Shown here in pieces: positions 7,763-15,961 of a DNA stretch of 55,675 nucleotides. The notes beneath the pieces are model-generated. The model was not told where the DNA came from and did no database searches. It saw only the letters and a list, made by a program, of their open reading frames with translations. The translations under genes were made by a program, and so were the position numbers. The DNA comes from Marinospirillum sp035271045 (GTDB taxonomy: Bacteria; Pseudomonadota; Gammaproteobacteria; Pseudomonadales; Halomonadaceae). The number at the start of each line of letters is the position of its first letter. Within the stretch, counting starts at the first letter, position 1. The DNA is taken from assembly GCF_035271045.1 (NCBI RefSeq), contig NZ_DATESC010000010.1:1-55675 (forward strand), written 5' to 3'.

Positions 7763-8941
7763 TTAACTTGCCTCCCCTTGCTTAATTTCTTGGGCAGCAC
7801 GCTGCATAAAGGCAGTAAAGACAGCTTCATAACGCTCATCGGGAATTAAAAAAGCATCGTGCCCATGCGGTGATTTAATGCGGGCATAGCTAACACGCTT
7901 TTGTGCTGCGGTTAAAGCATTCACTAATTCTTCAGAGTGACGTGGTGAAAAACGCCAGTCGGTACTAAAGCTAACCACTAAAAAGCGGCATTGAATAGGT
8001 GCTAAGGCCTTAACTAAATCACCATCAAAAGTTTTGGCAGGGTCAAAATAATCTAAAGCTTTGGTCATTAATAAATAGGTGTTGGCATCAAAACGCTCAG
8101 AAAAGCTTTTTCCCTGATAGCGCAAATAAGATTCCACTTCAAAGTCGATACCAAAGCCGTAATTGAGTTTATCGGTACGCAGATCACGACCAAACTTTTC
8201 GCCCATCGAGTGTTCTGAAAGGTAAGTGATATGTCCCACCATGCGCGCCAAAGCCACACCGTGGCGTGGAATAACATCGGCTTCTTGATAGCGCCCATCA
8301 CAAAACTCTGGATCAGACATTATGGCTTGGCGCGCCACCTCATTAAAAGCAATGTTCTGTGCCGATAACTTAGGCGAGCTAGCAACAACTACAGCATGGC
8401 GCAGGCGTTGTGGATAACGTAACGACCATTCTAAAACCTGCATTCCGCCTAAACTGCCGCCCACTATTGCCGCCCATTGTTGAATACCTAAACGGTCGGC
8501 TAAAAGTGCTTGAGAATCCACCCAATCACTCACAGTTAACACTGGAAAGTCTGGACCAAACGGCTGACCCGTAGCTGGATCTATTGAAGAAGGCCCCGTA
8601 GAGCCGTGACAACCACCCAAATTATTTAACGAGACTACAAAAAAGTGCTGCGTATCAATCGGTTTGCCAGGGCCGATGTAAGCATCCCACCAACCCGGCT
8701 TAGTATCGTCTTCTGAATGGTAACCAGCAGCATGATGATTACCCGATAAGGCGTGACAAATAAGCACAGCATTGCTGGCATCCGTATTTAATTCGCCGTA
8801 GGTTTCAATCATTAACTGCCAGTCTTGCAACACGCTGCCGCTGGCTAAATGAAGTGGCTGATTAAATTGGCAAACTTGGGGTTCCACCAATCCAACTGAA
8901 TGAGTGGGTGGAAAAACTTCTCCGGTGCTGGAGGCGGTCAT
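7763..8941 (-). CDS. metX: MetX, homoserine O-acyltransferase (probably O-succinyltransferase)
   Basis: A 392-residue alpha/beta hydrolase-fold enzyme for the first committed step from homoserine to methionine. The nucleophile elbow GGSLGGM gives Ser163; the later DWRFSP and SPHGHDAF segments carry the Asp and His of the triad. CHALSGNHHAAGY near residue 62 and NNLGGCHGSTGPSS are typical. MetX proteins paired with MetW in gammaproteobacteria are mostly O-succinyltransferases despite their similarity to acetyltransferases; acyl specificity here is inferred from that, not seen. First gene of the metX-metW-DUF4426-rdgB-hemW run, divergent from guaB, with a leader that can fold (separate entry). 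Confidence 0.95.
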   Translation of the reverse strand: MTASSTGEVFPPTHSVGLVEPQVCQFNQPLHLASGSVLQDWQLMIETYGELNTDASNAVLICHALSGNHHAAGYHSEDDTKPGWWDAYIGPGKPIDTQHFFVVSLNNLGGCHGSTGPSSIDPATGQPFGPDFPVLTVSDWVDSQALLADRLGIQQWAAIVGGSLGGMQVLEWSLRYPQRLRHAVVVASSPKLSAQNIAFNEVARQAIMSDPEFCDGRYQEADVIPRHGVALARMVGHITYLSEHSMGEKFGRDLRTDKLNYGFGIDFEVESYLRYQGKSFSERFDANTYLLMTKALDYFDPAKTFDGDLVKALAPIQCRFLVVSFSTDWRFSPRHSEELVNALTAAQKRVSYARIKSPHGHDAFLIPDERYEAVFTAFMQRAAQEIKQGEAS

Positions 8942-8944
8942 GTA

Positions 8945-9036
8945 AGCAGGTATCCTTGTTAAAACAGTAAACCAATAGCAAGCCTGCTAATCTAACATAT
9001 CAAGGTCAGGATGTTAGCCATCCTTTACACACCTTG
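8945..9036 (-). promoter_or_regulatory. Structured 5' leader of metX, candidate cis-regulatory RNA
   Basis: Two sets of complementary segments lie in the metX leader. The upper element pairs CAAGGT (9036-9031) with ACCTTG (9006-9001) around an inner stem AGGATG/CATCCT (9024-9019 with 9013-9008) and a GCTAA loop. The lower element pairs AGCAGG (8988-8983) with CCTGCT (8950-8945); the second arm ends 3 bases before the metX start codon and the ribosome site AAGGAT lies inside the loop. The arrangement could tie translation to leader folding. I could not match it to a known SAM riboswitch class. Transcript start and function are unknown. Confidence 0.4.
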
Positions 9037-9069
9037 TACTGTTTAGACGCTAAATAAGCGATTAACCAA

Positions 9070-9096
9070 ACCCAGCGTTTACGATAATCGCTGGGT
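9070..9096. repeat. Perfect 8-bp inverted repeat upstream of guaB, possible operator
   Basis: ACCCAGCG (9070-9077), 11-bp spacer, CGCTGGGT (9089-9096), between the divergent metX and guaB genes and 57 bp before the guaB start. AT-rich DNA with TAAAAT at 9101-9106 follows and may be a -10 box, which would put the repeat over the -35 region. The left half with its surroundings (CGTTTACG core) loosely resembles a PurR box (consensus ANGCAANCGNTTNCNT, about 8 of 11 fixed positions). It could instead be a hairpin in the guaB leader. Confidence 0.45.
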
Positions 9097-9152
9097 CAGC
9101 TAAAATAGCACTATTATTTTCTCCCTTCATCCCCCTGAATTGCAGGTCATCT

Positions 9153-10622
9153 ATGTTACGTATCGTTGAAGAAGCTTTAACCTTCGATGACGTTTTGCTG
9201 GTACCCGGTTACTCCGAAATCCTGCCTAAAGACGTCAGCCTTAAAACACGCATTACCCGCAACGTAGAGCTAAACATTCCTTTAGTTTCTGCGGCAATGG
9301 ACACAGTTACTGAAGCGCGTCTTGCCATTGCTATGGCACAAGAAGGCGGCTTGGGTATTATCCACAAAAACATGACCATTACTCAGCAGGCCGCTGAAGT
9401 ACGCAAAGTAAAAAAATACGAAAGCGTAGTGGTTAAAGACCCAGTGACCGTTGCACCGACTACCAAGCTTCATGAACTACTAAAAATGGCTGAAGAATAC
9501 GGTTTTTCAGGCTTTCCAGTGGTTGAAGCGGGTAAATTAGTCGGCATAGTGACAGGGCGCGACTTACGCGTGAAACCTTATGAAGGTGATACCGTTGCTG
9601 CGATTATGACACCGCAAAACAAGCTAGTAACGGCACTAGAAAATACCCCATTAGAAAATATCAAAGCGCGTCTTTACGAGCACCGCATTGAAAAAATGCT
9701 GTTAGTTGATAAAGAATTTAATCTACGCGGCCTAGTCACCTTCCGCGATGTTGAAAAAGCCCAAACTTACCCACTGGCTACCAAAGATAGCAACGGTAGT
9801 CTAAGAGTCGGTGCCGCTGTTGGTACTGGTACTGAAACAGCCGATAGAGTTGCAGCACTGGTTGAAGCAGGCGTAGACGTAATTGTAGTGGATACCGCTC
9901 ACGGTCACTCTAAAGGCGTTATTGATCGAGTGCGTTGGGTTAAAGAAAACTTTCCACAAGTGGATGTCATTGGCGGCAACATTGCCACCGCTGAAGCCGC
10001 TGTTGCTTTAGCTGAAGCCGGTGCAGATGGCGTTAAAGTGGGTATTGGCCCGGGTTCTATTTGTACTACGCGCATCGTTGCTGGTGTGGGCGTGCCACAA
10101 ATCTCTGCTGTTTCTAACGTTGCTGAAGCCCTAAAACCCTATGGCATTCCTTTAATTGCTGATGGCGGTGTACGCTTTTCTGGCGATTTATCCAAAGCCA
10201 TTGCTGCGGGTGCTCACGTTATTATGGTCGGTGGTTTATTAGCGGGTACTGAAGAAGCACCGGGCGAAATTGAACTCTTCCAAGGTCGTACTTATAAAGC
10301 CTATCGCGGCATGGGTTCTTTAGGCGCTATGGGGCAATCTCAGGGTTCTTCTGATCGCTATTTCCAAGATAAAGATGCTGGCGTAGAAAAACTGGTACCT
10401 GAAGGCATTGAAGGCCGCGTACCTTACAAAGGTGCTATGAGCGCGATTGTTCACCAGTTAATGGGTGGCTTGCGTGCTTCGATGGGTTATACCGGCAGCA
10501 ACGGCATTGAGCAAATGCGGGTTAAAACCAGCTTTGTAAAAATTACCGGCGCTGGCATCCAAGAATCCCACGTCCACGATGTACAAATCACCAAAGAAGC
10601 ACCCAATTACCGTGTCAGTTAA
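9153..10622 (+). CDS. guaB: GuaB, inosine-5'-monophosphate dehydrogenase
   Basis: A 489-residue enzyme converting IMP to XMP with NAD+, the entry step to guanine nucleotides. The TIM barrel begins ALTFDDVLLVPGYSEILP. Two CBS domains (about residues 95-200) interrupt it. The catalytic loop GPGSICTTRIVAGVG places the nucleophile at Cys304. The flap region with GRTYKAYRGMGSLGAM is intact. AGGT precedes the ATG. The gene is first in a guaB-guaA-tadA operon, with 14 bp to guaA. Confidence 0.98.
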   Translation: MLRIVEEALTFDDVLLVPGYSEILPKDVSLKTRITRNVELNIPLVSAAMDTVTEARLAIAMAQEGGLGIIHKNMTITQQAAEVRKVKKYESVVVKDPVTVAPTTKLHELLKMAEEYGFSGFPVVEAGKLVGIVTGRDLRVKPYEGDTVAAIMTPQNKLVTALENTPLENIKARLYEHRIEKMLLVDKEFNLRGLVTFRDVEKAQTYPLATKDSNGSLRVGAAVGTGTETADRVAALVEAGVDVIVVDTAHGHSKGVIDRVRWVKENFPQVDVIGGNIATAEAAVALAEAGADGVKVGIGPGSICTTRIVAGVGVPQISAVSNVAEALKPYGIPLIADGGVRFSGDLSKAIAAGAHVIMVGGLLAGTEEAPGEIELFQGRTYKAYRGMGSLGAMGQSQGSSDRYFQDKDAGVEKLVPEGIEGRVPYKGAMSAIVHQLMGGLRASMGYTGSNGIEQMRVKTSFVKITGAGIQESHVHDVQITKEAPNYRVS

Positions 10623-10636
10623 AGAGGTCTAACAGC

Positions 10637-12208
10637 ATGCAAGACATTCACGCGCACAAAATCTTAATTTTAGATTTTGGCTCTCAGTACACCCAACTTC
10701 TTGCACGCCGTGTTCGTGAGCTGGGGGTTTATTGTGAAATTCATGCCTACGATATGCAAGAAGCTGATCTGCTGGCGATGGCACCGAAAGGCATTATTCT
10801 TGCTGGTGGCCCAGAATCGGTAACAGCAGAAGGTTCACCGCGTGCGCCACAAGCAGTGTTCACTTTAGGCGTACCTGTATTGGGTGTTTGCTATGGTATG
10901 CAAACCATGGCAGAACAACTGGGCGGCAAAGTAGAAAGCTCAGAACAACGGGAATTTGGTTATGCACAAATTCAGCTAGCAACAGAAACGGCTTTATTTC
11001 ACGCCATTAGCGATCACTTAAAAGATGGCAAAAAGCTGCTTGATGTGTGGATGAGTCATGGTGATAAAGTGATTAGTCTGCCCGAAGGCTTTCAGGTAAC
11101 AGCATCAACACCTAGCTGCCCGATTGCCGCGATTAGCCATGAAGAAAACCGTTTTTTTGGGGTGCAATTTCACCCTGAAGTCACTCATACCTTGCAAGGC
11201 AAACGTATGATTGAGCATTTTTTATTAGAAATTTGCAAATGTGAAGCTTTGTGGACACCCGCACAAATCATTGAAGACATGACTCAGCGCGTGCAAGAGC
11301 AAGTAGGCAATAAGAAAGTACTGCTGGGACTTTCGGGTGGGGTTGATTCCTCCGTTGTTGCAGCGCTTTTACACAAAGCCATTGGCGATCAGCTAACCTG
11401 CGTATTTGTCGATCATGGCCTGCTACGCAAAAATGAAGGCGATCAAGTCATGGAGATGTTCGCCAACAATATGGGTGTACGGGTTATTCGGGTCAATGCA
11501 GAACAGCTATTTTTAGACCGACTAAAAGGCGTTAGCGACCCTGAAGCCAAGCGTAAAATTATTGGCAACACCTTTATTGATATTTTTGATGAAGAAGCTA
11601 CCAAGCTAACCGATGTTGATTTCTTAGCCCAAGGCACTATCTACCCAGACGTTATTGAATCGGCTGCGGTTAAAAATGGTAAAGCGCACGTTATTAAATC
11701 GCACCATAACGTCGGTGGTTTGCCTGAAACCATGCGTATGGATTTAGTTGAACCCTTGCGCGAACTCTTTAAAGACGAAGTACGCCGCATTGGTGTTGAA
11801 CTGGGTTTACCGCATGATATGGTTTATCGCCACCCCTTTCCAGGACCGGGTTTGGGTGTGCGTATTCTTGGTGAAATTAAGCAAGACTATGCTGACATTC
11901 TGCGTGAAGCCGATGCCATTTTTATTGAAGAACTGCGTGCTGCCGGTTGGTATGAAAAAACCAGCCAAGCCTTTGCCGTTTTCTTACCCATAAAATCGGT
12001 AGGTGTTGTAGGTGATACCCGTCGTTACGAATGGGTGATTGCTTTGCGTGCTGTAGAAACCATCGACTTTATGACTGCACGTTGGGCGCACTTGCCTTAC
12101 GAGTTATTAGAAAAAGTTTCTAGCCGCATTATTAATGAAATCCCTCATGTATCGCGCGTTGCTTACGATGTTTCATCTAAGCCACCAGCGACTATTGAGT
12201 GGGAATAA
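10637..12208 (+). CDS. guaA: GuaA, GMP synthase (glutamine-hydrolysing)
   Basis: A 523-residue enzyme making GMP from XMP, ATP and glutamine. The N-terminal class I amidotransferase domain (about 1-200) has the nucleophile elbow GVCYGMQ and the FHPEV histidine-glutamate motif. The ATP-pyrophosphatase domain follows with the P-loop LGLSGGVDSSV, and a C-terminal dimerisation domain ends in KPPATIEWE, the usual GuaA terminus. AGAGGT precedes the start. Lies between guaB and tadA on the same strand. Confidence 0.98.
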   Translation: MQDIHAHKILILDFGSQYTQLLARRVRELGVYCEIHAYDMQEADLLAMAPKGIILAGGPESVTAEGSPRAPQAVFTLGVPVLGVCYGMQTMAEQLGGKVESSEQREFGYAQIQLATETALFHAISDHLKDGKKLLDVWMSHGDKVISLPEGFQVTASTPSCPIAAISHEENRFFGVQFHPEVTHTLQGKRMIEHFLLEICKCEALWTPAQIIEDMTQRVQEQVGNKKVLLGLSGGVDSSVVAALLHKAIGDQLTCVFVDHGLLRKNEGDQVMEMFANNMGVRVIRVNAEQLFLDRLKGVSDPEAKRKIIGNTFIDIFDEEATKLTDVDFLAQGTIYPDVIESAAVKNGKAHVIKSHHNVGGLPETMRMDLVEPLRELFKDEVRRIGVELGLPHDMVYRHPFPGPGLGVRILGEIKQDYADILREADAIFIEELRAAGWYEKTSQAFAVFLPIKSVGVVGDTRRYEWVIALRAVETIDFMTARWAHLPYELLEKVSSRIINEIPHVSRVAYDVSSKPPATIEWE

Positions 12209-12223
12209 TAGTGAACAGGAATA

Positions 12224-12679
12224 ATGGCTCACAAGCCTGAATACTATATGCACCGAGCTTTAGAGTTAGCTGCCAAGGCAGCTGCTTTAGGCGAGGTGCC
12301 TGTAGGTGCGGTTTTAGTCAATGCGGAAGGTGAGATTATTGGACGAGGATTTAACCAATGCATTAGCCAACAAGATGCAACCGCCCATGCAGAAATTCAA
12401 GCCATCCGCGATGCCTGCAAAAACACCAGCAATTACCGTTTAAACAACTGCGTGTTATACGTCACCCTAGAACCTTGCACCATGTGCATAGGCGCTATCA
12501 TCAATGCCCGCATTAAAACCCTTTACTATGGCGCTAAAGAGCCACGTACCGGCGTGATTGCTTCGGTATGTAACTTACCCGCACAACCTTGGTTTAATCA
12601 CCAACTAGAAGTAAAAAGCGGCTTACTTAAATCTTTTGCTAAAAAGCTTTTAGAGGATTTTTTTCAAGCCAAGCGCTAG
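12224..12679 (+). CDS. tadA: TadA, tRNA-specific adenosine deaminase
   Basis: A 151-residue zinc deaminase that converts A34 to inosine in tRNA-Arg(ACG). The HAE motif (His55, catalytic Glu57) and PCTMC (Cys85, Cys88) provide the zinc site and proton shuttle. GEVPVGAVLV at 23-32 and GAKEPRTG are typical of TadA rather than other cytidine deaminases. AGGA lies just before the ATG. Third gene after guaBA, a placement also seen in Pseudomonas. It is convergent with the following GGDEF gene, with 38 bp between the stop codons. Confidence 0.95.
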   Translation: MAHKPEYYMHRALELAAKAAALGEVPVGAVLVNAEGEIIGRGFNQCISQQDATAHAEIQAIRDACKNTSNYRLNNCVLYVTLEPCTMCIGAIINARIKTLYYGAKEPRTGVIASVCNLPAQPWFNHQLEVKSGLLKSFAKKLLEDFFQAKR

Positions 12680-12717
12680 TGTTGCTGCTGCTTGATTATT
12701 AAATGCCAGTTGAAGTG

Positions 12718-13902
12718 TTATTCGATGGGGTTTAATGCTAAAGATAAAGAAGGGTCTTTTGTTGGCTTTTTAACATGGTATTCGGGCAATTCTTTTTCAC
12801 CCACCACACAGTTACGACCACAAGTTTTTGCTGCATAAACGGCTTTATCTGCACGCTGAATTAACACATTAACCAACTCTTCTGGTTGGTAAGTTGCAAT
12901 GCCAATCGAAGTAGTCAAAGACAAATCAGGGTAACCATCTGCAAGTTTTATCACCAACTTTTCTAAATCGGCACGAAAGCGTTCAGCAATGCGTAAGGCT
13001 TCGGTATAACCCGTTTGCGCTAATACCACTACAAATTCTTCACCACCAATACGTGCGACATAATCAACATCACGCAAACTGCGAGAAATTTCTTCAGCAA
13101 CAGCAATTAATGCTTTATCGCCCGAACCATGACCATAAGTATCATTAACTTGCTTAAAATGATCAAGATCAAAAAAACCGATTGAAAAATGGTAATCACC
13201 TCGATCACTTAAACTTTTTTGACGGTGTAAAATCTTCATTAAATGACGACGATTATATAAACCCGTTAACTCATCAGTCACGGCTAACTGTTCATATTTA
13301 GCTGTTATAATGGCTAAATATTCATTGCGTTTTTTAAGCGCTACACGCAAATTACCTATTTCAATCCCCAGCAGACTAACCCCGATTAAACCCAGTAAAA
13401 AAACAAGGCTAGTCACCAATTCATGCTGCCAATGGATGGTAATAGGACTCCAAATAACCTGTGCTAAAATAACCAATAAATAACTCGTTAACAACACTAA
13501 AGACAGGATTGGTAGGCGTTTAGGTGAATAGCGAAAAACAGCGAACAAGAGAATCAGTAAAAAATTAACAATCAACAATTCACGTATACTAGGTGCTGCA
13601 TACATACATACAGCTACCATTAACAACTGCCAACCTATTTGTTGACTGGTCATGCTGGGATCAGCGTATTTTAAGTTTTTATTGGTGTAAATTAAGAATG
13701 GAAACAGGGTATAACCTAGGCTAGAAATAACAAAGTAGACGGCCAGTGATTTTTCACTAAAAAACACATAACCTAACTGCCAAGCAACCAGTATAACTAA
13801 ACTGTTAGCAAAACCAGCACCAACCGCCATTAAAGAGCGCCTCAACCGTAGTTGTTGAGCAATAATAACTTTTTGGTCATCTTCTATAACTAGAGAATCC
13901 AT
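12718..13902 (-). CDS. Membrane diguanylate cyclase (six TM helices plus GGDEF)
   Basis: A 394-residue protein. Residues about 20-190 form six hydrophobic helices with no recognised sensory fold, followed by a short charged linker and a GGDEF domain starting at TDELTGLYNRRHL. The active-site loop is GGEEF and the inhibitory I-site RDVD lies exactly five residues before it, so synthesis of c-di-GMP with product inhibition is expected. No EAL domain. I used the ATG at 13902; a GTG at 13911 would add three residues, and neither has a strong ribosome site. Divergent from mutY, about 180 bp apart. Confidence 0.88.
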   Translation of the reverse strand: MDSLVIEDDQKVIIAQQLRLRRSLMAVGAGFANSLVILVAWQLGYVFFSEKSLAVYFVISSLGYTLFPFLIYTNKNLKYADPSMTSQQIGWQLLMVAVCMYAAPSIRELLIVNFLLILLFAVFRYSPKRLPILSLVLLTSYLLVILAQVIWSPITIHWQHELVTSLVFLLGLIGVSLLGIEIGNLRVALKKRNEYLAIITAKYEQLAVTDELTGLYNRRHLMKILHRQKSLSDRGDYHFSIGFFDLDHFKQVNDTYGHGSGDKALIAVAEEISRSLRDVDYVARIGGEEFVVVLAQTGYTEALRIAERFRADLEKLVIKLADGYPDLSLTTSIGIATYQPEELVNVLIQRADKAVYAAKTCGRNCVVGEKELPEYHVKKPTKDPSLSLALNPIE

Positions 13903-14082
13903 CTCTTGCACTCGCTTAGAGTCTAATGGCGCACTATTTGCTAATCCGCTATTAAAGTTTTTTATTATAAAGTTTGGCTAATTCAAGCAAGCCAATCTAA
14001 AGCCAAATAATTTCAAATGCAAATGCTGATAAGTTTAACATACAAGTTAAACTTACCTACCTCAATTAACTTAGAGAAAAGT

Positions 14083-15162
14083 ATGTCGATAGCCACATCC
14101 AATCACTTTGCCAACCAATTATTGCACTGGTATCAAACCTACGGTAGAAAAAATTTACCTTGGCAAGAAAACCGCCAGCCCTACAATATCTGGGTTTCTG
14201 AAATCATGCTTCAACAAACGCAAGTTATCACTGTCATTGACTATTACCAGCGTTTTATTGCACGTTTCCCCAATGTTAACAGCTTAGCAACAGCCACTAG
14301 CGATGAAGTAATGCACCTCTGGGCTGGGTTAGGTTACTACACTCGCGCGAGGAATTTGCACCGCTGCGCCCAACAGGTGGTTAATGAATATCAAGGTGAA
14401 TTTCCTGTTAATAGCCTAGAAGCAATGAAAAACCTACCCGGTATCGGCCCGTCTACAGCAGCAGCCATTTGTGCATTCAGTACCGGACAAAGGGCGGTCA
14501 TTTTAGATGGCAATGTTAAGCGCGTGGTAGCGCGTTATTTTGCGATTGAAGGCTGGTATGGCAAATCACAAGTCACCAAACAATTATGGCAAGCTGCCGA
14601 TAAACTAACCCCTAACGAACAGCTTCCCGAATACACCCAAGCCATAATGGATTTAGGTGCAACGCTTTGCACACGCAGCAAACCCAAGTGCGAACTTTGC
14701 CCCGTTGCTAGCGGTTGTGCGGCTAAAGCACAAAACTTAATCGCAATACTGCCCACACCACGCCCTAAAAAAGTATTACCCGAACAAACACGCTATGCTT
14801 TAATTCTGTTTGATGCCAACCAAGCCATCCAATTAGAAAAGCGACCCGATAAAGGCATTTGGGGCGGTTTATGGAGCCTGCCAGAATTTGCAAGCCAAGC
14901 AGCACTAAAAAACTGGCTGGCAACGCATCAACCTACAGCAAAAATGTTAGATGCAACCAAACCGGCTCAAGAACATATTTTTAGCCATTATCGCTTAACC
15001 CTTCACCTTAACATCGCACAACTACCCAAGCAGCAGCTAGCTGAAAACAGCGCCCACTACAGCCAAGGTTTAAACTGGTATGATCAAAATGAATTTGGAA
15101 GCATAGGTTTAGCTGCTCCCGTTAAAAAACTTTTGCCTTCTTTACCTTACCTGCTTAGCTAA
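14083..15162 (+). CDS. mutY: MutY, adenine DNA glycosylase
   Basis: A 359-residue enzyme that removes adenine mispaired with 8-oxoguanine. The N-terminal domain has SEIMLQQTQV with catalytic Glu40, the helix-hairpin-helix LPGIGPSTAAAI, and Asp142 in ILDGNVKR. The [4Fe-4S] ligands C196-x6-C203-x2-C206-x5-C212 are all present. The C-terminal part is the NUDIX-like 8-oxoG-recognition domain (ALILFDANQAIQLEKRP onward). I start at 14083, preceded by GAGAAAAG; the longer ORF from 14017 adds 22 unconserved residues. yggX follows 37 bp downstream, the usual mutY-yggX arrangement. Confidence 0.96.
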   Translation: MSIATSNHFANQLLHWYQTYGRKNLPWQENRQPYNIWVSEIMLQQTQVITVIDYYQRFIARFPNVNSLATATSDEVMHLWAGLGYYTRARNLHRCAQQVVNEYQGEFPVNSLEAMKNLPGIGPSTAAAICAFSTGQRAVILDGNVKRVVARYFAIEGWYGKSQVTKQLWQAADKLTPNEQLPEYTQAIMDLGATLCTRSKPKCELCPVASGCAAKAQNLIAILPTPRPKKVLPEQTRYALILFDANQAIQLEKRPDKGIWGGLWSLPEFASQAALKNWLATHQPTAKMLDATKPAQEHIFSHYRLTLHLNIAQLPKQQLAENSAHYSQGLNWYDQNEFGSIGLAAPVKKLLPSLPYLLS

Positions 15163-15199
15163 AAGTTTAATTAACCCGAATAAATTTAGGAGACGATTA

Positions 15200-15475
15200 A
15201 TGTCCACCACTGTTTTTTGCCGCAAATATCAACAAGATTTACCTGCGCTTACCGCACCACCTTTACCTGGTCAAAAAGGATTAGATCTACTCAACAGCAT
15301 TTCCAAGCAAGCTTGGGATGAATGGATGGCCCACCAAACACGTTTAATTAATGAAAAACGGCTAAAGGTTTTTCAGCCCGAAGCACGTACTTATTTACAA
15401 GATCAAATGGAAAAGTTCTTCAACAATGAAGCACTCGATCAAATTGAAGGTTATGTACCGACCAACCCAGCTTAA
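15200..15475 (+). CDS. yggX: YggX, Fe(II)-trafficking / iron-sulfur protection protein
   Basis: A 91-residue protein, the same length as E. coli YggX, with the typical start MSTTVFCRKYQQDLP (conserved Cys7) and the block AWDEWMAHQTRLINEKRL. YggX is linked to protection of Fe-S clusters from oxidation and to iron handling. Placement directly after mutY, itself an Fe-S enzyme acting on oxidative damage, is conserved in gammaproteobacteria and suggests co-expression. GGAGA precedes the ATG. No terminator is evident before the tRNA promoter. Confidence 0.96.
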   Translation: MSTTVFCRKYQQDLPALTAPPLPGQKGLDLLNSISKQAWDEWMAHQTRLINEKRLKVFQPEARTYLQDQMEKFFNNEALDQIEGYVPTNPA

Positions 15476-15543
15476 AGCCTCAATAAATAAAGTCTTTAAA
15501 AACAACACTTTACAAAATACATTGAAAATAATTTAAAAAATGC

Positions 15544-15572
15544 TTGACGATTCAGAGGTAAATCTATTTAAT
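15544..15572 (+). promoter_or_regulatory. Sigma-70 promoter for the tRNA-Phe/Gln/Thr cluster
   Basis: TTGACG (15544-15549), a 17-bp spacer and TTTAAT (15567-15572) match the -35 and -10 consensus at five of six positions each. Transcription would start about 6-8 bases before the tRNA-Phe gene at 15586. It is the only good promoter in this intergenic stretch, so all three tRNAs are probably cotranscribed. Confidence 0.75.
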
Positions 15573-15585
15573 ACGTTTCCGTTGA

Positions 15586-15661
15586 GGCCAGATAGCTCAG
15601 TCGGTAGAGCAAGGGATTGAAAATCCCTGTGTCGGCGGTTCGATTCCGCCTCTGGCCACCA
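15586..15661 (+). tRNA. tRNA-Phe (anticodon GAA)
   Basis: 76 nt with encoded CCA. The acceptor GGCCAGA pairs with TCTGGCC (15651-15657), and the discriminator A is followed by CCA. The anticodon stem GGGAT/ATCCC encloses TTGAAAA with anticodon GAA, and the T-arm loop is TTCGATT. First gene of a three-tRNA cluster. Confidence 0.98.
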
Positions 15662-15694
15662 TCAACAAGATGTATAGATACATTAGGTTTAAGT

Positions 15695-15769
15695 TGGGGT
15701 ATCGCCAAGTGGTAAGGCAGCTGGTTTTGGTCCAGCCATTCGGGAGTTCGAATCTTCCTACCCCAGCCA
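15695..15769 (+). tRNA. tRNA-Gln (anticodon TTG)
   Basis: 75 nt with encoded CCA. Acceptor TGGGGTA pairs with TACCCCA, discriminator G. The anticodon arm GCTGG/CCAGC encloses TTTTGGT with anticodon TTG, and the T loop is TTCGAAT. It lies 33 bp after tRNA-Phe. Confidence 0.98.
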
Positions 15770-15786
15770 CCTAAAGTTTTAGTGAA

Positions 15787-15862
<76 letters not shown>

Positions 15863-15961
15863 CTAAAACCCCTCTAAGCCTTATGGCATATAGCTTTAAA
15901 TTCCTTACTAAATTTTAATATCCTAACCCCCCAATTTTATTTAATTGCTTAGCAATTATTT

